28,107 nucleotides of DNA from Candidatus Baldrarchaeum yapensis (GTDB lineage Archaea > Asgardarchaeota > Baldrarchaeia > Baldrarchaeales > Baldrarchaeaceae): positions 1-28,107 of the forward strand of contig JAEOSH010000023.1 of NCBI GenBank assembly GCA_016840465.1. The letters run 5' to 3'. Numbering within the stretch: the stretch's first letter is position 1; each line of letters begins with the position of its first letter. Of this stretch, positions 15,976 to 23,305 are shown piece by piece. Under the pieces are notes generated by a model. The model searched no databases and had not been told where the DNA came from. It saw only the letters and a list, made by a program, of their open reading frames with translations. Both the position numbers and the translations under genes were made by a program.

Positions 15976-17823
15976 CTAAATTAGTGCAAGCAACATTAGC
16001 ACGAGCATGGATACAGGAAGCACAAACAGAGAGTAATATCTTGCGGCTGATGCACCGGCTGTAACGAGATTTAAAAGAAGTGTGAAGTTCTTTCCAAGCA
16101 CCTTCAATCTTGGGACATTTACAATTTTAGATCCAACTTTTACCTCTTCTAGATTCTTAATCGCATCCAGCGCAACTCTTTTCGCTAATTCCACTATTTC
16201 GTCGTGCAATCCTCTTTCACCCAGATAATTCTGACCTGACAACTGGGTGATACCAGCGGTGTAGTGCGTATCAGTCGTACAAACCTCTACGATGATATCA
16301 TCGATTTTGTGCCCCATAGAGTATATTTCCTCCTTAGCGGCCGTTACAACAGTGTCTATTATCCTTTCCCTTAGCCCCCGCGCCAAATTATTGCTGTCAT
16401 AGACTATGATCAGTAGGAGTTTCCCGCCCACCGCGATGGCAATCGCACTCACACCATCAGGCCCCATGCCGTGCTCACTGGGTATCCCAGTATTCCTTAA
16501 CTTTGACACACCAGCCATGATGCTCCCCTCGTGTACCTGCCTATCCTTACCACCTATCAGCAGTCTTACCCCCTCCAGAATGTCAAAAAACTCCGGGGAC
16601 CCAACGTCGACTGGAAGTCGCCTTTCATCGATGCAATTATGTGCATCCACCATTATTAAATCCTCAATCGCCCTGATACCGCTAGAAGCAACAAGCCCCG
16701 CCTCTAGTGAAATATCATCCATACTACGGGGAGCCCGCGTCACAATGACTAAAAGACTCCCCCCAATTCCGATAGATGTATAGGAAAAGTCCTTATACTT
16801 TAGCGTGTACGGCACAAAGGCAACTTCATGGCAGTTTATGTTTTCGACCTCACTTAACACAACTTCCTCGATTTTCTTTATCTCAGACCTGCTTGCAAGG
16901 TCATATTCGTGAGTTGAGGGACCATGTAATACCAAAACCCTCGTGCCTAACTTCTCCTCCAGAGAGCGGCTCAAGATGAACGGCATATTACTGCTTCCAA
17001 TGTTGCCATAAAGTCCCGGATGTATGTAAGGTACTAGGAGAAGGGCCTTAAGCCGTCCATCGGCTTTTCTTCTGAACACAAAAATACCCACTGGGAGAGT
17101 CTTTTCCTCAGCTACCATCATCAGGTACTTTTCCATCAGTGCAGGCTCATGTACCATCCATTCTGCAAGTGCAGCCCTTAAGAGGTCAACTGCATCGACA
17201 CCAATGGACTTTTTACTGAAAGATCCCACACATGCCAGTAGCCCGTAACCGAATAGCAACCCCACAGCAAGCGGTACGAGTATTTTGAATAATAGTAGCG
17301 GAAGAGTCACTAGTGGGAGAGAAGAGTCAGCATATAACACCCAGGATACGGCAGGCAAATATATCAGGGATTGAGCGAGTGATAAGAATGCTGCATGGAT
17401 CCAAGACAATGAGCTTAGAGATCTACATGGAATCGTGACAACTGTTGCGATAAAGAACGTCATGAAGGGATATGCACACATTATCGTTATTGAGGGAAAC
17501 AGGCATGACAGTCCAAGTGTTATTACCAGTAATGTGGATGCAATAGTGTAGGATATGAGAAAAACCGCAACGCTTCTCCTAAAATCCAACATCCGGAACT
17601 TCTCACCTCTGGTCATGGTGCTGAGTAACATCGATGGCACAAATATTGAAAGAATTGAGAAGGCCATGAGTGTGAAAACTCCCATTAGTGTAACATTACC
17701 AAAAAGAAGCACGATTATCAGCGAGAATGCAAATGATAAAACTACTGAGAACTTCACGAGTTTCGGCAACCTCGGTAGGGAAAACATCCTAGAATACATC
17801 CTTTCCACATCACTTATGCTCAC
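15976..17823 (-). CDS. DUF2070 archaeal membrane protein
   Basis: A 615-residue protein of the archaea-specific DUF2070 family; function is not established. About seven hydrophobic segments span residues 25-210. A large soluble part (about 215-575) follows, with HDG/HYTAG-like conserved stretches such as LVVLHGPSTHEYDL-type residues near 300, VDAHNC near 395 and CTTDTHYTAG near 530. One or two membrane segments end the protein (about 575-615). The arrangement suggests a membrane-attached enzyme or receptor with several conserved His and Asp residues. GTG 17823 is preferred since GGTG lies 6 nt upstream; GTG 17832 also fits. It precedes the asparaginase gene by 25 nt. Confidence 0.88.
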   Translation of the reverse strand: MSISDVERMYSRMFSLPRLPKLVKFSVVLSFAFSLIIVLLFGNVTLMGVFTLMAFSILSIFVPSMLLSTMTRGEKFRMLDFRRSVAVFLISYTIASTLLVITLGLSCLFPSITIMCAYPFMTFFIATVVTIPCRSLSSLSWIHAAFLSLAQSLIYLPAVSWVLYADSSLPLVTLPLLLFKILVPLAVGLLFGYGLLACVGSFSKKSIGVDAVDLLRAALAEWMVHEPALMEKYLMMVAEEKTLPVGIFVFRRKADGRLKALLLVPYIHPGLYGNIGSSNMPFILSRSLEEKLGTRVLVLHGPSTHEYDLASRSEIKKIEEVVLSEVENINCHEVAFVPYTLKYKDFSYTSIGIGGSLLVIVTRAPRSMDDISLEAGLVASSGIRAIEDLIMVDAHNCIDERRLPVDVGSPEFFDILEGVRLLIGGKDRQVHEGSIMAGVSKLRNTGIPSEHGMGPDGVSAIAIAVGGKLLLIIVYDSNNLARGLRERIIDTVVTAAKEEIYSMGHKIDDIIVEVCTTDTHYTAGITQLSGQNYLGERGLHDEIVELAKRVALDAIKNLEEVKVGSKIVNVPRLKVLGKNFTLLLNLVTAGASAARYYSLFVLPVSMLVLMLLALI

Positions 17824-17964
17824 ATCTACCACCGCACCTCAACGCTCACATGCGGAGAACCCACGTAGGCTATCATAACATTCCCGTGTTACTAAAGGTA
17901 TCGGCACCCAGTAACCGTTGCGTCATGAGGCACTATAGAGGAGGACAGAATAAAACCAGAACCT
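17824..17964. other. Intergenic leader of DUF2070 gene
   Basis: A 141-nt gap between the unknown protein and DUF2070. On the minus strand two tiny ATGA-overlapping frames of 17 and 16 codons occur (from about 17917 and 17870). They could be upstream ORFs in the leader but are short enough to be chance. A weak TATA-like TTTTATTC lies near 17950. Confidence 0.25.
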
Positions 17965-18678
17965 TCATACAAATCCGCTATCCTCGAAGACATCCCTTTT
18001 CTTTTCACTCATTGTTGCCTGCTCATCACCCTCCGGACTCTCAGATAACTCCTCAAGCAAACTCTGGACGAGCATCGATAGCGCATCTCTACCACCGCAT
18101 TTTATCGACAACTCTATCAGGTTCATCGTTAAGTCCTTCAGGCTTCGGAGCAACTCCGTTTTTATGAAAATATCGTCTATCCTCTTAATTCCACGAAGCA
18201 ATGCCTTCAGAGATACAAACACCTGCGAAAAAATGGAAAATACCTCCTCGGGAAGGGCAACCGCCTCGGTCTTCTCGGCTTTGACGAACCCCAGCAAACT
18301 TCTGTAAAGATCCTGTAGCACGAGGGTAAGATCTTCTCCATTCTTTATCCTCTTACTAGCGGTCTCAAGAAGCGCCTTCACATCGTTACTTTTCAGAAAA
18401 ATGGTGCCCGCATCCTCCTTATCGAAGAAGCACACAACACAGAAGTCTCCTATTCTGTCCGAATGATCGAAGTACGCGCAAGCAAACATGTCAACTCCTT
18501 GAAGGTAAGAATAGACGAAATTCTCCTCTCCCTTCCTTTTGCTCATATCTTTGAGCAGCCATAACTGCAGAGACACATCCGCAACATCAATGTCTTGGAG
18601 GAAATTCCACGGAAACCTTTCCTCCATGAGCGGCCCTAACTTCAAATCGAACCTTATGAGGCTTGTTCCCCTGATCAT
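17965..18678 (-). CDS. Unknown protein, alpha/beta head and helical tail
   Basis: I do not recognise this 237-residue protein. The first 105 residues look like an alpha/beta sensory or longin/roadblock-like fold: strand TSLIRFDLKLGP, a strongly conserved-looking stretch LQLWLLKDMSKRKGEENFVY, strand DMFACAYF, strand GDFCVVCFFD and helix DVKALLETASKRI. From about 110 to 215 it is helical with regular leucines, and the tail (215-237) is acidic and probably disordered. ATG 18678 follows GTGAT-type SD sequences; upstream in-frame GTGs seem to be leader. A TATA-like TTTTTATAAG (minus strand, near 18735) lies in the end of the preceding gene. It sits between the cyclo-ligase-like and DUF2070 genes. 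The longin comparison is only a visual impression. Confidence 0.6.
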   Translation of the reverse strand: MIRGTSLIRFDLKLGPLMEERFPWNFLQDIDVADVSLQLWLLKDMSKRKGEENFVYSYLQGVDMFACAYFDHSDRIGDFCVVCFFDKEDAGTIFLKSNDVKALLETASKRIKNGEDLTLVLQDLYRSLLGFVKAEKTEAVALPEEVFSIFSQVFVSLKALLRGIKRIDDIFIKTELLRSLKDLTMNLIELSIKCGGRDALSMLVQSLLEELSESPEGDEQATMSEKKRDVFEDSGFV

Positions 18679-18731
18679 TGTGATCACTATCACGAATAGT
18701 TGTATTATCGATTACTATTTTAGAGTCCTAC

Positions 18732-19487
18732 TTATAAAAATTGTTTATTTGTACCTTGATTCGGATTTGACATCGAAATTATCCGCAATTTTTTCAAAAT
18801 GGGCATCTTCTCGATCGCCTCCTTTGTCAATTTGTTCCACAATATCCTATTCGGTTTAGGGTATGAGGTGTTCGTTCTAATGACCCGAGTGGGCGTAACT
18901 ATAATGTCTACCGGAACGTCATGAGTCTCGAATGGAATACCCTCGACCACCTGCACGTCATGAGCAGTCGCAACAACCGGCACCTCCTCTCCAAGTGCAC
19001 CCGCTGTTCTCAGAATAACATATTCAAGGTCCCCGTACCCGTGTCCCTTGCCCAGCTTCGCCCCATCCGGAGAAACCGCGACAACTCCCGTCACGAAAAG
19101 ATCCACGTTAAGTCTCGGAATATCAACCGTTCGCCCGTATTTGAAAGCCCCCGATATCGTGGATGCCTCGTTGACTCTATTAGGGGGGACTGAACCGGCC
19201 TCGATTACGAGGAAGCCCTTTCTTAGTCTCGGGGTTGCTATGACAAGAACTTTACCATCTCTAAGCGCAAACTCCCTCACTGGGCGTTGAGGGCTGTCCG
19301 GATTGCAGAAGATAACGTTTGCCCTTTCGTATTCGGGTAAACAACGAAGCCTTTCCGCCGCCTTTTCTGCACCGATAAAATTGGGTATTCTTCCCCGCAC
19401 CGGTAATGGGAATCTTGCTATGCCTCTCTCCTCCATAAGTCTCCATATTGTCTCCCTAATTTCTCGCTTCCTCTCCTCGACGCCCAT
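18732..19487 (-). CDS. 5-formyltetrahydrofolate cyclo-ligase family protein
   Basis: A 251-residue protein of the MTHFS/5-FCL superfamily. The key motif GKGHGYGDLEY (about residues 150-160) and the downstream TAHDVQVVEGIPFETHDVPVD match the archaeal and eukaryotic MTHFS-domain proteins. 5-FCL converts 5-formyl-THF to methenyl-THF using ATP. Archaea often use other pterins, so the real substrate may be a modified folate, a formyl-methanopterin relative or a thiamine precursor; this is inference. ATG 19487 is preferred as GGTG lies 6 nt upstream; GTG 19496 is the SD. It is the first gene of the minus-strand run down to ABCE1, although the next gene has its own TATA-like box. Confidence 0.88.
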   Translation of the reverse strand: MGVEERKREIRETIWRLMEERGIARFPLPVRGRIPNFIGAEKAAERLRCLPEYERANVIFCNPDSPQRPVREFALRDGKVLVIATPRLRKGFLVIEAGSVPPNRVNEASTISGAFKYGRTVDIPRLNVDLFVTGVVAVSPDGAKLGKGHGYGDLEYVILRTAGALGEEVPVVATAHDVQVVEGIPFETHDVPVDIIVTPTRVIRTNTSYPKPNRILWNKLTKEAIEKMPILKKLRIISMSNPNQGTNKQFL

Positions 19488-19800
19488 AACCGGCACCTTT
19501 CACTATTGATGACCTAAAATGGTACACACTCTCCACAAGCTTTACTGGAAGGTATGCACACGTGTGCCACACGACCCCACTTATGTGTGATATCGGAGAA
19601 AAAGTTTTAAATTAGTGGATCGTGGGAATATTTGCGAGGTGCAAAACGTGAGGGATCGCAAAATCCACATACTCCCTTCATCCCTCCACGCCTGAGTTAC
19701 CACTCGCGTCTAGTTCTACTAGTTTTAATGCTCGAAAGGATCCATCTTTGGCTTCTACTCGCACATTACCAGAAATTGAAGGAAATCGGAGGGAACTTTG
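19488..19800. promoter_or_regulatory. Divergent cyclo-ligase / IleRS intergenic region
   Basis: A 313-nt gap without a credible gene. It contains a perfect 12-bp palindrome GCACACGTGTGC (19556-19567), a TATA-like TTTTAAATTA (19604-19613) that would give a leader of about 165 nt for IleRS, and a short hairpin CTAGT-TCT-ACTAG (19710-19722) followed by TTTTAATG, which could itself be a nearer TATA box. GGAGGG at 19788-19793 is the IleRS SD. Confidence 0.45.
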
Positions 19801-22800
19801 TTGGAAGAGGATCATGTGAGAGCATTATCCGGAAACTATGAACCCCATAAGGTAGAGCAGGAGATATTCGAGTTCTGGGAACGGGAGAAGATCTACGAAA
19901 AGGCAAAGAACAAGGGAGAAAAGAAGTTCTACTTCCTAGACGGTCCCCCCTATGTCACAAACCCCATACACGTGGGAACTGCATGGAACAAAATAATGAA
20001 AGACGTAATATGCAGGTTCAGGAGAATGCAGGGATACCTCGTGCGTGATCAGCCGGGCTACGACTGCCATGGACTGCCAATTGAGGTACAAGTTGAGAGG
20101 ATGCTCGGAATAAAGCACAAGTGGGAAATAGAGAAGATGGGACTCGAAAACTTCATAAAAACTTGTAAAGAGTTCGCGCTGAAACACGAAAAGATATTAA
20201 CGCAACAGTTCAAGAACCTCGGTGTCTGGATGGATTGGGAAAACCCCTACATGACGCTCACTGATGAGTACATAGAATCAGCATGGTGGTGGATAAAGAA
20301 AGCATATGAGAAGGGATTGCTCGTCAAAGGCAAGCGAGTCGTCCACTGGTGCCCCCGCTGCGAAACCACCCTCTCCGGATATGAAATCACGGACGAATAT
20401 AGAGATGTTTCAGACCCTTCAATATACGTCAAATTCCCAGTGGTCGGCAAGGAGAAAGAGTACATAGTGATATGGACGACGACCCCTTGGACACTCCCCG
20501 CAAACGTTGCGGTGATGGTACATCCTCATTATACGTACGCAAGAGTAAAGGTCGGGGATGAAGTGTACATAATGGCGCTGGAGAGAGTTCCCGAAGTAAT
20601 GCAGGAGGTCGGAATAGAGAAGTATGAGATATTGGAACGCTTTCCCGGATCCAAGTTGGAGGGCCTTAAGTACAGATCTCCACTCGCAGAGGAGGTTCCG
20701 CTCCAGGCAAAACTCGATGAAATGGAAAATGCCCACATAGTTGTACTCTCCGAGGAATATGTTACACTCACAGAAGGATCGGGGTGTGTCCACTCCGCCC
20801 CCGGACATGGAGAAGAGGACTATGAGGTCGGTTTAGAGTATAACCTCCCAATGCCGAGCCCGGTGGATAGCTCCGGAAGGTTCACTGAGGAGGCCGGAAA
20901 GTACGCTGGACTGTACGTTAAAGATGCAGACAAAATAATAATAGAGGATCTGAAGCGGAAGGGATACCTCCTATACAGCGGTAGAATTGTGCACAAGTAC
21001 CCGCACTGCTGGCGATGCAAGAGTCCGCTGATTCTCCGATTGACCGATCAATGGTTCATAAAAATAACGGCCATAAAGAAGAAACTGCTGGAAGAAAATG
21101 AAAAGGTGTTCTGGGTTCCCAGATGGGCAGGGTTTAGCAGATTCAAGAACTGGTTAGAGAATGCAAAGGACTGGGTAATCTCACGTCAGAGGTACTGGAA
21201 CACCCCACTTCCGGTATGGGTGTGCGAGAAGTGCGGAAACGAGGTAGTAATAGGTTCTAAGGAGGAACTTCTCCAAAAGGCGATCGAGGTTCCCGAGTAC
21301 CTAGAACTACACCGTCCCTGGGTCGATAAGGTGTTACTAAAATGCGAAAAATGTGGAGGGGTGATGAGAAGGGTTCCTGACGTGCTTGACGTGTGGCTTG
21401 ACTCAGGAATTGCCTCATTTGCCTCCCTTAATTATCCAAAGAACGAGCAGGACTTCAAGAAATGGTTCCCCGCTGACGTGGTGCTTGAGGGTCACGATCA
21501 GACGAGAGGATGGTTCTACACACTTCTGTGCACCTCAGTACTGGCGTTTGACGTTGCGCCCTACAAGGCGGTGGTGATGCACGGCTTCGCATTAGATGCA
21601 AAGGGAAACAAGATGTCAAAGAGCTTGGGCAACTTCGTTGCACCGGAGGACGTGATAGAGAGGTTCGGAAGAGACATCCTCAGACTGTACCTGCTACAGA
21701 ACACCACATGGGAAGACCTGAGGTTCAACTGGGAGGGAGTGGAAGAAGTTCAGAGGATAATGAACGTCCTGTGGAATGTATTTGTCTTCGCGACAACGTA
21801 TATGGAACTTGATAAGTTCTCGCCCAAGAAGTACTCACTTAGGGATCTGCTCCCGCATATGGCCCCAGAAGACAGGTGGATGCTGTCGAGAATAAACTCG
21901 GTCGTTAAGAGCGTAACAAAGAAACTCGACGAGTATCTCTTCCATGAGGCAACCCGAGAACTTCTGGACTTCATAGTCGAGGATGTAAGCCACTGGTATA
22001 TAAGGTTGATTAGACGCAGAGTTTGGATAGAAACCGAAGACATTCGCAAAACGATCGCATATGCAGTTCTCTACGATGTCCTCAAGAAATTCATACTGTT
22101 ACTGGCTCCGCTTGCGCCGTTCATAACCGAGAAACTATACCAGTTCATGGTGAGACCCGTAGAACCCGAAATGCCCGAAAGCGTCCACCTCTGCAGGTAC
22201 CCCGACCCGGATGAGGAGTTCATAGACAAGGAACTCGAAAAGATGATGAGTATCGTGAGGGAGATCGTATCGGCTGCTAATAGCGCGAGACAAGCGGCAA
22301 CGCCTCCTATAAAGATACGACAACCCCTAAGTGAAGTGATCGTACTAACCGACGATGAACTCGTGAAAAAAGCAGTAGAACGCCTTAGTGAGGTGATATG
22401 CGATCAGTCCAACGTCAAAGAGATCAAAGTCTTGCCGTTAAGTGAAGAATTGAAGTTCAAGAAAGTGGAACTGAAGCCACGAATGAATGTGCTAGGACCT
22501 AAGTATAAGGATCTGGCAAAGAGAATTGCAGAAGAACTATTGAAGGTAGATGCGGAGGAGGTTCTGAGGTCAATTGGAGAGAAGGGAACTTACGAATTAA
22601 GAGTCAATGGTAGATCGGTGAGCATAACAGAAGAAGACATAGAGGTTGAGGAAAAGGTAGTATCCGGATTCTCACGCGCGGAAACGAGGTATGGAAAGGT
22701 GTATCTTAACACGAGGATAACGAGAGAACTCAAGGCCGAAGGACTGGCACGTGAGGTCATCAGAAGGCTGCAGGAAATGAGAAAGCAGGCACAACTCAAG

Positions 22801-23007
22801 CTCGAGGAGTACGTGAGGATGTTCGTGCAATGTCCGTCCGAAGAAGATGTCGAGCTACTTAACGAGTTGAAGGACTTTGTGTCCAGAGAGGTCAGGGCAT
22901 CGCAACTTATGATATTAAAGCCCAGTGAGACACCACCAAAGATGAAGTTTACTAAGGAATGGAATATTGATGAAAGTAAGTATGTGATGGGCCTCGACAT
23001 CCAGTGA
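19801..23007 (+). CDS. ileS: Isoleucyl-tRNA synthetase
   Basis: A full-length class Ia synthetase of 1068 residues that charges tRNA-Ile. The HIGH-equivalent is IHVGT (about 56-60) after DGPPYVTNP, and KMSKS is at 604-608 followed by LGN. The CP1 editing domain is visible (TTTPWTLPANVAVMV near 223, GSGCVHSAPGHGEEDYE near 325). Cysteine pairs (CPRC, CWRC, CEKC) mark zinc-binding elements. WLDSGIASFASL and DVVLEGHDQTRGWFY are typical IleRS. The archaeal/eukaryotic C-terminal extension is present. TTG 19801, with GGAGGG 7 nt upstream, is preferred over the adjacent TTG 19798 (4 nt). The eL22-like gene starts 10 nt after the stop. Confidence 0.97.
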   Translation: MEEDHVRALSGNYEPHKVEQEIFEFWEREKIYEKAKNKGEKKFYFLDGPPYVTNPIHVGTAWNKIMKDVICRFRRMQGYLVRDQPGYDCHGLPIEVQVERMLGIKHKWEIEKMGLENFIKTCKEFALKHEKILTQQFKNLGVWMDWENPYMTLTDEYIESAWWWIKKAYEKGLLVKGKRVVHWCPRCETTLSGYEITDEYRDVSDPSIYVKFPVVGKEKEYIVIWTTTPWTLPANVAVMVHPHYTYARVKVGDEVYIMALERVPEVMQEVGIEKYEILERFPGSKLEGLKYRSPLAEEVPLQAKLDEMENAHIVVLSEEYVTLTEGSGCVHSAPGHGEEDYEVGLEYNLPMPSPVDSSGRFTEEAGKYAGLYVKDADKIIIEDLKRKGYLLYSGRIVHKYPHCWRCKSPLILRLTDQWFIKITAIKKKLLEENEKVFWVPRWAGFSRFKNWLENAKDWVISRQRYWNTPLPVWVCEKCGNEVVIGSKEELLQKAIEVPEYLELHRPWVDKVLLKCEKCGGVMRRVPDVLDVWLDSGIASFASLNYPKNEQDFKKWFPADVVLEGHDQTRGWFYTLLCTSVLAFDVAPYKAVVMHGFALDAKGNKMSKSLGNFVAPEDVIERFGRDILRLYLLQNTTWEDLRFNWEGVEEVQRIMNVLWNVFVFATTYMELDKFSPKKYSLRDLLPHMAPEDRWMLSRINSVVKSVTKKLDEYLFHEATRELLDFIVEDVSHWYIRLIRRRVWIETEDIRKTIAYAVLYDVLKKFILLLAPLAPFITEKLYQFMVRPVEPEMPESVHLCRYPDPDEEFIDKELEKMMSIVREIVSAANSARQAATPPIKIRQPLSEVIVLTDDELVKKAVERLSEVICDQSNVKEIKVLPLSEELKFKKVELKPRMNVLGPKYKDLAKRIAEELLKVDAEEVLRSIGEKGTYELRVNGRSVSITEEDIEVEEKVVSGFSRAETRYGKVYLNTRITRELKAEGLAREVIRRLQEMRKQAQLKLEEYVRMFVQCPSEEDVELLNELKDFVSREVRASQLMILKPSETPPKMKFTKEWNIDESKYVMGLDIQ

Positions 23008-23017
23008 GGTGCATAGG

Positions 23018-23296
23018 GTGCCGGTCGAGGCGTGCAAAATAGAGTGTAGTAAACTGGCGATGGATAAAGGGACCGAGTTGGTAAGCAGGCTTGCAGAGTT
23101 CATGAAGGAGAAACTGAAGGGCTATGACGTAAAGGTTGATGGAACCACAGTGATAGTTTCGGGAGAAGGTGGAGTGACAAAAAGGAAGGTCCGCCTATAC
23201 ATAAAGAAATTTTTGCACAAAAACGAACTTAAAGACACATTTAAAGTGATCGCTGGTAACGCGGAGACATTCGTCATACATAAAATGAAAAAATGA
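23018..23296 (+). CDS. rpl22e: Ribosomal protein eL22-like
   Basis: A 92-residue basic protein that matches eukaryotic large-subunit protein eL22 along its length. CKIECSKLAMDKGTEL aligns with the eukaryotic FTLDCTHPVEDGIMDAANF region. The C-terminal half, TKRKVRLYIKKFLHKNELKD followed by FKVIAGNAETFVIH, aligns with [20 protein letters not shown] followed by LRVVANSKESYELR of human RPL22 (recalled from memory). The acidic eukaryotic tail is missing. GTG 23018 is chosen because GAGGTG ends 6 nt before it; that SD overlaps the IleRS stop, implying translational coupling. GTG 23009 is an alternative. It ends 9 nt from the convergent AOR gene. Confidence 0.85.
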   Translation: MPVEACKIECSKLAMDKGTELVSRLAEFMKEKLKGYDVKVDGTTVIVSGEGGVTKRKVRLYIKKFLHKNELKDTFKVIAGNAETFVIHKMKK

Positions 23297-23305
23297 TGTT
23301 TTTGC

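Noticed and set aside
17824-17964. Two tiny overlapping ORFs (17 and 16 codons) before DUF2070
   Set aside because: They are too short to distinguish from chance and have no clear SD for the first.
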